Below, one piece after another: positions 36,001-46,800 of a stretch of 64,000 nt of DNA (position 1 is the stretch's first letter; each line of letters opens with the position of its first letter). Under the pieces are notes generated by a model. The model ran no database searches, was not told the origin of the DNA, and saw only the letters and a program-made list of their open reading frames with translations. This stretch comes from Thunnus maccoyii. Its lineage: Eukaryota > Chordata > Actinopteri > Scombriformes > Scombridae. The stretch lies in NCBI RefSeq assembly GCF_910596095.1, contig NC_056548.1, positions 4,737,151-4,801,150 of the forward strand. Reading direction: 5' to 3'. The position numbers and the translations under genes were made by a program.

Positions 36001-39000
36001 CTAGCTCCCAGCTTATTTCAGGATGAAATTCTAAATCCATTGTCTATAAATCTCTCCATGGTCTCACCCCTACATATATCTCAGAACTTCTCACACCTTA
36101 CAGCACCACCAGACCCCTCAGATCTTCCCAACATGGCATGTTGGCCGTGCCCTGCCTGCTGGAGGCCATTAGACAGGCTGAGTCTGTTGATGCCTTTAAG
36201 ATGCACCTTAAGACCCACTTTTATTCTCTGGCTTTTAATTCTGTTTAACCTGTTTTTATTTCCATCTGATTTATTGGGTTTTAAATTGTGTTTAAACTTG
36301 TTTGTATTGTGTATACATATGCGTCTGTCTTTGTGAAGCACTTTGGTGCAAATCCTGTTTGCTTTTTAAAGTGCTATATAAATAAAATAGACTTAACACT
36401 TGAATAAATAAACTTGAAACTAACTGACGTTAGCAGTGCACTTTTCCCCGGTGAATGTTTGCTCGGTGGCTCGTTCAACAAGCTAAGCTACAAGATAAGA
36501 CGTGTGTTTATGTTTGTAAGTTAAATAAGGAAACTTTAGCAGGAAAGCTAATGTGGGTTGTTGTTCAGAGTGTGTGGCTCTTGTGTTGTGTAGCAGGATG
36601 CAATCAGGCTCAGTGTGACCGTCTGCTCTGCCTACGATAGAACGCCACGTTATCACTTTATGAAAAGATTTTATTCACTGTATCAAAATAGCGTCGGCAA
36701 AAGTAGACAAAATAAATGCAATTTAATTTCAGTTGGACTTACAAATAAAAATGTTTAGCATGCTAATGGGAATTTGGGGTATCTTGTCAAGAGTTTTACA
36801 AGTGGAAAATCCTGACCTGGCACTATATTAATAAGTCAAGTGATCACCAACATAATTATAATTCATCCTGTGGGGACCATTAATGTCTCATCAAAATTTC
36901 ATGGTGATCCGTTCAGTAGTTGTTGAGATATTTGAATATGAAGCAACATCTTCAAGCCACAAAGCCAAAGTAGCTAAAAATATGAAAAAAAAAAGGAAGA
37001 CTTTAACTCTTCTTGCACAACTACTGTAGGAAACTATTCATTCATGCAGTTTCATAGATAAAAACATGTTACACAAGTTATTTGAATGAACACAATGTCT
37101 GTGTGAACGGTGTTGCCTAATATGTGAATGTATTGTGGAGCCTTTTGATTACTGTGCCTTTGTGTGCATTTATATCTCCTTTTCCCTGTTTCTTGAGAAC
37201 AGTTTATCCTCTCTCTGCCTTATCATACTGAAAATAAAACTACATATATATTGTAGGATGCACAGACTTCTGCACTCCTCAGTCTTCAGACATTAATGAA
37301 TGTTGTCCTCTGGTTTCAGATCCCCCGGGCCATCGTGAACGTGGTGCAGATTCTCCCCATGAAGCCACTCAGAGAAGTTAAGAGGCCGACTATAGGTTGT
37401 CAGCTTCAAAAGTAATGAACCGTTTTCTTCTCCATGTTTTGTTTTTATCTGTTAACTCAAACCTCTGACACCTCTGGTGTAACAACAGGATCCACCTTTA
37501 CCATTAAATTATATAAAAGATAAAGGTGTACATGTCTAAACTTCCTTAGATTGTTTTTAGATATTTGTCTCTATTCATTGGCAGGATAGGATGCATATTT
37601 GACCATTTTTAGATCAAAGTTTAAGCAGAGTGCATTGGATACATTTTCAGGAAATCGACATTTTATTAATAAATCAATGAAGCACAGAAATTCAGCTACA
37701 GAATCTGATCGATCAAAGAGGTGATCACAACCTTTTCCTGCATCCTGCCACAGTGTTTTATTGTATCAATAAAATGTGAAACAGTTGGTTTAGATCCATA
37801 ACAAACTACTATTCAATATTTTGAATTTTCCTATAATTAAAAATGTAACTATTGAGGGGGAAAAAAACAAATTATTCACCTTGTTTGTGCAGATTAAATG
37901 AAAACATATCAGGAAATCATGTTAACTCATGAACTACAGTTTATATCATATGTAATCCCCAAATCTTAGAGCTAATTCTTAATGATTGGCAGTATTTGAT
38001 ACTGTAAATTACACGATGTAGTGACTAAAACAGGGGTTTCATATTTCATCTGCCTTATATCAGAATCCAAATCTATTGAGATTACAAGTCATACCTGATC
38101 TGATAATCTGATTATTTGCTAACCTGATAATCCAACTGTCTGATCATCTGATCATCTAATCACAGGAAATTCTGCTCTTGCCTCGTTCTTCCTAAAGAAA
38201 ACTCAACTGAACTGGAGGAGCTGATTGAGATGAACTATGAATTCCAGGTGAGTGTTTGTGTGTAATAAAGTGAAGTGTGTAGTGTTACTGTAGTCATGCA
38301 CAGATTAGCGATTGCAGGGTAAATTTATACTGCAGGCAGATACTGGTGTGTTTTTTATGTAATTCTTCTGTAAAGTGGCCTGTGATCGATATGGTAACAT
38401 CACATTTTCTCAATGGAGAGGACTTTACTAGCCAGTTACACCACGTCCATGCTAATGCTAATTGCTTTTTATATACGACTCAATTACAACAGCAAATATG
38501 TTTTGCTAGAAACGCAATGCTGGCTGAATTATGTTTTCTCTCAACATAATGAGAAAATGTTGTTAGCAAGTTGCTAAATGTTGATGCTGAATGTTAGAGC
38601 GAAATGTTCAGAGACATCGTAGCTCTTTTTTTTCACCAAAATATCCGGCAGCACTTGGTTAAGGTTAGGAAAGATCCTGGTTTTGGTTTAATACAGAAAA
38701 AAGGTCTTTAAAGACTTGAAGCAAAACATGTTCATTAACATTTAAACAAAACCACAATCTTTTATTAACTTTAAGCAAACTGTTTTTGTTGCCTAAACCT
38801 GAACACTCACAGAACTCACAAACTCATAAAAGTAGAAATTCATTCATTTGAAAAAATGTTTCCTGTGAACATAATCCAGGCAGCGATTAGGTTTGCCAAC
38901 ACAATATAATTGGGAAAACAATTTAGCTGTATATGAGTGTAATTTCTAGGAGACTCAAAATTTTGTTTTTCTCATTTGCAGATTTGTTTCTGTTGTCAGA

Positions 39001-41284
39001 CAACGGAACGAGTATAAAATAGCAGTTGCACTTGAGGGTCATAAATAATTACAAATTAACCAGGTGAACAGTAATTCCTGCACTGACAGAATCAAGTCGC
39101 TGTTTTACGACGAAAAAAATAATCTGACGAAATAAACAAAAATAAAACTTAATGACAACAACTTTATCGTGTGATTGGCTACAGTGACATCTGAAATGAG
39201 GCACAGATGAAGTCAAGAGGAGAAAGAAAGTCATCTGTAATTGATTTTACTGCCACACCATCCCAAGTCGTGACTGTGGACGTCTTATGTCATTGTTTTC
39301 AAAAAGCTGATTTTTCCCCATTCATATTAAAACACACAGCTGACATTTTCAGAGACTGTTTGCTGGGAAATGTAGACTAACTGTGGATGGACGACCACAA
39401 CAGAAAGATTCATTTTAAAATTTAGCTGGTTTAATGTGGACATACTTGTATTTAGAGGTAATACAACATAAGGATAAATACTGAAAGAATAATTGCATGC
39501 TTCAAAATGTGTTGATGCATGTGTCTTTACTGGTTTGTAATAAAGATTTTTCATGACATCTCATCTCAGTGCAGGAATTACTGTTCTTCATTTGTGATTA
39601 TTTATGACCCATGATCAAATTGCTATTTTCTCCTCGTTCCGTTGTCTGACAACAGAAACAAATTTGCAAATGAGAAGCACTATATTGTTAGTTTGGCTGC
39701 CAGTAACAGTCTTGACGTGTTGCCATTGTTAACATTTATTTACGGTAACTTACCCCATTTATAGAGACGACTACAGAAGCTTGTGCACGGCGACCGTTTC
39801 TTTAAAAAGGACTTTGCTGTCATTCTACAACCTTATTTGGAGAACGCGAGACCACCAAGACTTCCTGTAAGTCACACATACACCTTAACATTTACACTGA
39901 TGTGTTTGATTTTTGTTTTTCTTCTGTTTCAGTGTCATTTCCTGTCTGCAAATGACTTTGTCATGCAGATGTTATTTTAAGGAGTGTTTGAGTGTCTGTA
40001 TTTACTAGTGTGTTGATTTTCCACTGTGGTTTAATATTCTTTCTTTTAACTTCAGGACGGTTCGATCGACTTAAGCTTCTTCACAGCAGATTGTTTCCAC
40101 TTCACTGTTAAGGGACACGAGGAGCTGGCGAAGGGACTGTGGAACAACATGGTGAAGTTTTAAGTTTTTAAAAGTCCTTCTCCACTCAAAAATATGTTTT
40201 TCTTCTTGTTCCTTCAGTTGGATGTTTGAGCTTCACTGTGCAGGATGATGTATGTGCAGAGTTTGTTTTCACATTCATCTGCTGAAGGGGGAAAGTTTCT
40301 CTGAGCTCACCTTAAATCTGAGTTTAAGACGTTTACCTACAAGAATGATTTGTGACATCACAACTAGTGTGGAGCCACTCATGGTCCAGTATGCGACTTA
40401 CACAAGTGTGATGTGAAAACTTGAAGCCTCCAGTGCACAAACACTGAGAATGAACTTGTCCAGCAGAAAAAGCATGAAAAATATTTAGATAGTTATAGAT
40501 TTTGAGATTTTTCCAATGAGAGAAAAGGGTGAGATTATATTTTTATCAAGGTAATTTAACTATTTTGTGGAAAAATCCTATTAGACTTAATTTATTTATC
40601 TTAAAAAATGTGGATCTTTAAGTTTCCATATGAAGTTGCGTTCAGGTTACGATTAAACATGGTTCAGATGGAGCATCTTGAAACGCAGATGAGTTCAAAG
40701 CAGGTTGATATTTGATATTTGTATAAATAGTTTTGATAAATAGCTAATGAAATTGGTTTGGAATATATATTTTTAAATCTGTGTAATGCATTTAGAGCTT
40801 ACTAACAGAATACGGCATGACAAGTTAGTAAAAGGTCTTTTATTGCTGTTTTTAGAATTTGGGGCCTTATAAATGGGTCATAGGACAGAAAATACTGACT
40901 TTTCAATGAAGCACAGCAAAAACAACACAGACTGTCCATGTATGTAGAGTTTTATGATACTGACGCTCAAAACTATTCTGATTTTTTTTCTTCAGTTCCA
41001 GCCTGTAGGAGAGAAGGAGAGAATAGAGACGTTTTCAAAGCCGGTACAACTCATCTGCCCATCAAAGGTACAACATGACTGACACGTTGAAGATGTTTGT
41101 GTGTGTTGATGAAAAAAAAAATCATTGCTTTGAACACTTTTTTCTTATGTTTCTCCAGGAACATCCTTACATTTACACCAGAGCCAAGGCTGCACCGTCT
41201 GATGCGGCGATGAAACATTTCTCTTTGACCACGTCGGCGCTGATGTCACTGCTTTCTGTGTTTGTCCTGTTTAACTGTCTGTAG
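27093..41284 (+). CDS. plb1: Phospholipase B1-like, single GDSL lipase domain, membrane-anchored, complete, 16 exons
   Basis: Exons: 27093-27147, 27330-27367, 28907-29000, 29789-29847, 30582-30649, 30941-30984, 31381-31501, 31754-31805, 31916-31996, 32679-32744, 37320-37411, 38166-38247, 39765-39866, 40056-40151, 40996-41067 and 41159-41284 (1248 nt, 415 aa; phases consistent). [19 protein letters not shown] is a signal peptide. The GDSL catalytic set is complete: GDSLT with Ser80, IGG (106-108), GMND (193-196), and Asp330 and His333 in [26 protein letters not shown] and [16 protein letters not shown] align with PLB1. The family hydrolyses both acyl chains of phospholipids at the cell surface. 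Human PLB1 has four tandem repeats; this gene has one. The last 21 residues ([21 protein letters not shown]) are hydrophobic with no cytosolic tail, which suggests a GPI-anchor signal with a small-residue site near SDAA (inference). A cluster of Cys residues is conserved. Confidence 0.92.
29910..30010 (+). repeat. Fragment of a retroposon-like repeat (TTCCTTTATTGGGGAAATTTG head)
   Basis: caagatttcctttattgggg and the following ctgcatatagaaatatacaa are typical of a fish dispersed repeat whose complement ends in an AATAAA-rich tail. Limits are approximate. Confidence 0.45.
33555..36395 (+). mobile_element. Degenerate L2/Rex-like LINE (non-LTR retrotransposon), 5' truncated, in plb1 intron 10
   Basis: Translated pieces on the plus strand include an endonuclease end with [14 protein letters not shown] (about 33630-33675) and reverse transcriptase blocks LSAAFDTVD (about 34586-34612) and GVPQGSV followed by GPLLF (about 34756-34800). 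The catalytic YADD box has become YAHD (about 34853), and there are many stops and frameshifts. The 3' end has the ctatataaataaa tail typical of L2-like LINEs. It is dead. A later insertion at 35044-35850 splits it. Confidence 0.8.
35044..35850. mobile_element. Insertion inside the LINE, flanked by a 6-bp direct repeat
   Basis: LINE sequence aacctc before 35044 is repeated as aacctc right after ...cagaaccatgac at 35850, consistent with a target-site duplication. The insert contains gagcaggtggacccaaat twice (about 35059 and 35277) and ends tgacagaaccatgac, features I know from a common fish non-autonomous element. It has no coding capacity. Confidence 0.7.
38971..39674. mobile_element. Non-autonomous element with ~110-bp terminal inverted repeats (plb1 intron 12)
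   Basis: The left arm 38971-39086 (ctcatttgcagatttgtttc ... gtaattcctgcactga) is the reverse complement of the right arm 39566-39674 (tcagtgcaggaattactgtt ... aatttgcaaatgag) with about 15% differences. The central 480 bases carry no long frame. Confidence 0.8.
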
Positions 41285-41464
41285 TTCTCTAAACGTTGTT
41301 TTGCTGAAAGATTTATAACCGCATAGCGACTGATGATTGATGAGTCGATGCTCTGATCTATCACTGAACCAGTTAAAAATGCAGACATGTAGCTATTTAT
41401 AATTTTTTTTATCATAAATCCTCACGCTATGTTTCAGATTTATATTTGTATCAATATTTTGAAT

Positions 41465-41470
41465 AATAAA
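41465..41470 (+). terminator. plb1: Likely plb1 polyadenylation signal
   Basis: AATAAA lies about 180 bases after the stop codon in AT-rich 3' UTR. Confidence 0.45.
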
Positions 41471-43430
41471 TTCTGTGATTGTATATTTAAATCCTCTTGT
41501 ACTGACATTTGCTTTTCAAATTGCTTTGAGATGATGTTTTAAACGCTTCCCCATGACTCATAATACATCTAAATATTTGGGTAATTGAGTAAAATATAAA
41601 CATTTTCTGTGCTGCCGAACTAAAAACTTGACTTTTATAAATTCCAGTGTCTTCAGAATAACTCAATCTTCCTGCTTTTAAATATTTTCATACCATGGAC
41701 AATAAAAAGACAAATATCAAACAGATTTTTGTCCATTGATATCTTGAAAATGTTGTTGTTGTGTATTTTGAGTTGAACTGTGCAGCTGAGGAGATAACAA
41801 CGCTTGAACAAACCTGTGATTTGAATAAACTCTGGTTTGATTTGCAAATGTAAAGCAAATTAAATTAAACTCATCACTCTGCAAAACGAGCAACCGCCCT
41901 TCACTATTATTTACTTACTATTGACAGATACTTTAATCTTCCGTAACAACATAATTTAACTTTGGCTGATGTTCAGTTAAACATAATAATCAATAAGAAT
42001 GGTTAAAATAACAAAGAACTAAATAATGATTGCATTGCAGTAGCTATAAACTATTTCCTTAAATGTTATTTATTATATAAATGAGATTAAATCACCGGTG
42101 TTGCTGCAAATTGTGTTTCTTTCAGAGATTAAATGATAGTAGTTGATTAATTAATTAGAGGAGAGACAGACAAGACCAATAAAACAGGCGATATACATGA
42201 AACAAAACCTAAAAATGATGTCAAATGTAAAAAAACTAAATCCAATATAAGAGAAAATGTTCAAAGTTTCACTTGTTTTCTGTGATATTTGATTCATTTT
42301 GAAATAATTTTCAGTCATTAATCACAGACTCTTTTGATGTATTAATAATTTAATTCATATATTCAGCAAAAATACATAACCAGTACATACAATAAACAGT
42401 TTCATGTCATTGCAGTCTTTTTTTCATAATTTTGGACTCTGGTAACTTGTCTACTGCATCTATTTGCTATAATATATAATGATGAACTTACAAAAAATCT
42501 AAATATATTTAAGTTTAATATACAAATTGTGCAATATGATCTAAGTGGTCTGTACATACTGTACATAGACATATGTTGTACATGCATATATTGCACATAC
42601 ACCATCTAGTGTTTGTGTATGAAAGGACGGGTTCACAATATTGCAAGTGTGTCTTAAAACAGCAGTCAAGTGTCCATATGAACTGGCTGTAATCATCATA
42701 CTGGTTCATACTGGCTGTTAAAAGATCCCCTTCAAATGTGCTTTCAATGTAAGTGATGGAGGCCAAAATCCACAGTGTGTCCACACAGTCATTTAAAAGT
42801 TGTTGTGAAGCTTATATGAGGCTTCAGCAGTCTGAGTTAGTCGTATCAAGTGGATATCTGACACATTTACAGTCTTTTTAGCATCAAATTCCCTCTTTGT
42901 GTTTCCTCGGACAGTGTTTCCTTGTTGAGCTGCAGTGGAAGTATAGTAACAAAAAGAGGGACTTTGATACTAAAAAGACTGTAACTTTGAAAGATATCTA
43001 CTTGATTTAACCCATTTGGACGCTGAAGCTTCATATTAGCTTCAGATAAACTTTTAAATACATTTTTGCACAGAAGGAGGACTGTGGATTTTGTCCCCCA
43101 TCATTTACATTGTAAGTACACTATGAAGGGATCTTCTAATGGTCAGTATGAACAGGAGGAATGATTACAGCAAGGGAAACATGTGTCAAAGTTCATTTGG
43201 GCTCTTGACTATTGGACTGATATGAAAAATTATGAGCCCTAGTTCTTGCCTAAGCACATTTTGCCAATTAGACATATTCTTATTTTCAATATAATCTTTC
43301 ACCGTAGTTATAGATTTTCCCTTTTATAAATGGATTTTCTCCCTCAAAATGTTACACATGTATTGTTTGTATTTATTCTGTGTTACAGTCAAAGTGCCAT
43401 AAAATGAAGTTGTGAACATGTGTGTTGCAG
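41471..43430. other. Intergenic region between plb1 and larp1
   Basis: AT-rich and without a recognised gene. 42621-43238 is a fold-back MITE; the rest shows nothing I can support. Confidence 0.5.
42621..43238. mobile_element. Fold-back MITE, copy 2
   Basis: Same arms and order as 12207-12780: aaagtcacagtcttttta-like centre, ggatcttctaatggtcagta, aggaggaatgattacagcaa, with both ends carrying the cagtcaagtg/cttgactatt words. Confidence 0.8.
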
Positions 43431-43899
43431 TACCGCCGTGTGACCGCTGGGGGCAGCAGAGTCACTGTTTACTGGTGGAGCTCTTCTCTGGTAGCGTGGA
43501 GTAGAAACCAGAGACGGAGAGAGGAGGTCGCTGTAGTAGCTGTTAAAAAAGTTACAGAAACTCGCAGGTGATCCCGATCAACGCGTGTCGTTTACATGGT
43601 GACCGACTACAGACTCAGAGGTAACTACTTGTTGGTATGAAACTGTCGAACCGGGAGAGAAATAGCAACATTTAGCTCGGGCTCGCTGACTTCTGCATGG
43701 TCGCTAGCCTTAGCTAACAGTTAGCTTCAGAAGCTACTTGGCTAGCTGGCTAGCGAGGTCCAGCCCAAAAAAGTTGTTTACCTCAAGTTGTGGATGTGGT
43801 CACCCCCTGAGCTTTTCACGACTTTTCTCTGGGATAAGAGAGCAAGGACCAAAAATTCACACTGGATTTAACACTGTGCGCTGTTAGGAAACTAGCAGG
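43431..43899 (+). promoter_or_regulatory. larp1: larp1 promoter / 5' UTR region
   Basis: GC-richer unique sequence with several CpGs leading into the larp1 ATG. GCTAGC-type words repeat at 43690-43756. The transcription start was not determined. Pyrimidine runs such as gctcttctctgg (about 43480) could be TOP-like starts, but this is speculation. Confidence 0.4.
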
Positions 43900-46800
43900 A
43901 TGTCCACCGAGGTTGAGAGCAGTCAGTTTGACTCCGGTTTGACAGCAGCCAAGGAGGAGAACAACCAAAACAAGTCCGAGAAACCGATCAGAGAGCAAGA
44001 AGAACCGGGGCAGAAAGGCTCGGAGAAGCAGCTGGCAGATGGCCACAGCTCGGAGGCAGCGGACACGCACAAGAAATGCAAAGAAAACGATAAAGAAAAC
44101 GACCAAAGCAGCAACGCTGACTCGGCTGTGGAGACGGTGAAGAGGAAAGTTGTGGAAGCTCCGCCGCCGAAAGTCAACCCGTGGACGAAGAGGACTACGG
44201 GCAGAGTGCCGAGCAACAGCATCAGCTCCCAGGAGAAAGGTGAGGAGAGAGTTTTTAATTTCCCCACATGAGAAACAGATTGTCTGAACTTTACAATATG
44301 GTCACAGCTCAGCTCTCAGCTCCTCCAAGCAGCGTCTGAGCACGTTGCTGCAGCATTTTGACAGCTTCCCTGCAGGAAAATCCACTTAAATCTCCACCAC
44401 ACGTGTCTGTCACACCTCATTTGGGCTTTTTTAGAGTTGAATGAAGTGCATAAAGTTGAATGTCAGCACAGTCAGGAGGTGTTGATGGTGGCATATTTGC
44501 CCCATCCCCCCCTGTGCTCGGATTGCTCCGGAGCACCACGTGTTGATTGCTGACAACTGCTACTTCTTTTAGCTACTACCAGCTACCTCTCACACCGCTT
44601 TCCCCCCTTTTTTAGGGTGCCAGTGTCACAGTGATTAAATACAACACAGGGGAAGCACAAACTGAGTCAAAATCAGCCCTCAAGTTTGTGCCGCAGGGTT
44701 GAATCAGTGTTCAGAAAGCTAGAAAGGCAGTATAAGCTAAGACAACCAGGCTAGCTGCTCCTGCTGCTGTAAAGACACGTTTTGCATGTCCAATGGCCTG
44801 GCAGCCTGCAGTTCCTCCCACCAGCCAGTTCTTCACTGTCACTAGTGAAAGCACAAGTATGTGAACAAGGTGGCTGCACAGGTGTTAAAGTAGACTTGAG
44901 GTATTAAAGTCATGGATATGTTCAATTCAGAAATACTTTATTCGTCCCTCATGGTGTAGTTTGAGGTAGGCAAGTTAGCAAAGTACATACATACAGTTTA
45001 TTTCCACACATAAAAAATATCTAAAAAATACAAATATGACAATGTTAGAAATAGTTTAAACAGACATGGATTAATGGCAGTGGCTGGTTTGTAGCTGGTC
45101 AGTAATGTCCGACATGATAATAAGTAATATCCAAGTGAAAGTACATTTATCAGTCTATACTAGAGATAAAATGACTGTTCACAAGTGTGGCGGCTTCTGG
45201 AATGAAACCAAATTTCTTTCTTTTTGTTTTTATATTACTAATTATATTTACTTTGGATGAATCCAGTTATTAGTTTTGAGCTGCTTATCGATTTAATCTG
45301 ATGAATATGTTCTTGATAAATCGTTTTGTCTGTAAAATATTTTTTTAAACAAGCCTGTTATAAGATTTTATAGCCCACAGTGACGTCTTTGAATGTCAAG
45401 TTTTGACTGATCAACAGGCCAAAATACTAATATATTCATGTAGGACACATTTAGGAAGCTGCGACCAGCAAACGCCTCGCATTTTTCCTTAAATATAAAC
45501 CAAACTGATTATTTTATTATCAGAATAGTTGATGATTAGTATTTTGACAATTGATAATTAATAAATTAAACTATCATCCATCGTAGAGCTACAACAATTA
45601 CGATTAACCAATTAGTCAATCGACAGAAAAGTAATCAATATAGTCAATTTTTTTAAAAGCAAAAATGACAAAAATTTGGTTTCAGCTTCTTAAATGTGAA
45701 TATATTCTGTATTTCTTTGTTGGAAGCAGTATGAAACTGAATATTTGGAGTTTTGGACAGTTGGTCTGACAAAAAAAAACATCTGAAGATGTTGCCTTTG
45801 ACTCTTTGAAGTTATAAATATCTTTTCACAATTTTCTGATATTTTAGAGACAAAATATTAATTCAAAAAATAATTAGCCAATTAATCAATAACAAAACTA
45901 ATCATTACTTTGCAAACATAATTCATTGTACAAATAGGGACAGTCGCTCCTCACAAGTTGCACAAGTCCAGATTCAATTCAGAATAATATGTTTATAGTG
46001 AAAAACATGTTGGATGTGTAAATAATTATTTTCATTATCAATCATTGATAATAATTTAAATTTATATAGCACCTCTGATACATAAAGTGCTCCATAAAGC
46101 AAAATAAAATGACAATTTAAACAACAGCAAAAAATATTTAACCTACACATGATTTTTCTTATTAATTGACAGATTGTTTGTAAAATGTATTAACTGACAT
46201 AAAAAAGTGTAAAAATGCCCGTCAAAAGTTCTCAAATCCACATGTGATGTCAGATAAACGTCTTGTTTTGTCTTTAAACGACAGTCCAAAACCCAAAGAT
46301 ATAAAAATCTCCTGTGATATAAAATAGAGAAGATCAGAGGAACCAATGAAGCCGATAAATGTTCTTATTATGTCCAAACAACAGTCAAAAACTTTAAAAT
46401 AGAAGATATTCAATTAATATCACATAAGATGAAGAAAATGCTCACAATTGACAAACTAGAGCCAGAGAATATTATATTTATTCTGCTTGTAAAATGACAA
46501 ATAATTAACTGATTAAATCAACGGATCATTTATGTCCATTATAAGTTCTCAAAGCCGAAGGAAACTTCTTCAAATCCGACCAACAGTCCAAAACCTGAAG
46601 ATATTCGACTTATAAATGTATAAAATGGACGACAAAAGCAAATCCTCACATTTGAGAATCTGGAACCAGTAAATATTTACCATTTTTGCTTGATAAATAA
46701 CTTAAATAACAAATTGATTATAAACATAGTTAATGTGCTGTTGATCGACTATCGTTTCAGCTCTAAAACAAGCAACTTTTTGATATCTGTAACTAGAAAA

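Noticed and set aside
35027..36341. Several 60-100 codon frames in plb1 intron 10
   Set aside because: They lie in the dead LINE and its insert and are chance frames or fragments of RT in the wrong frame.
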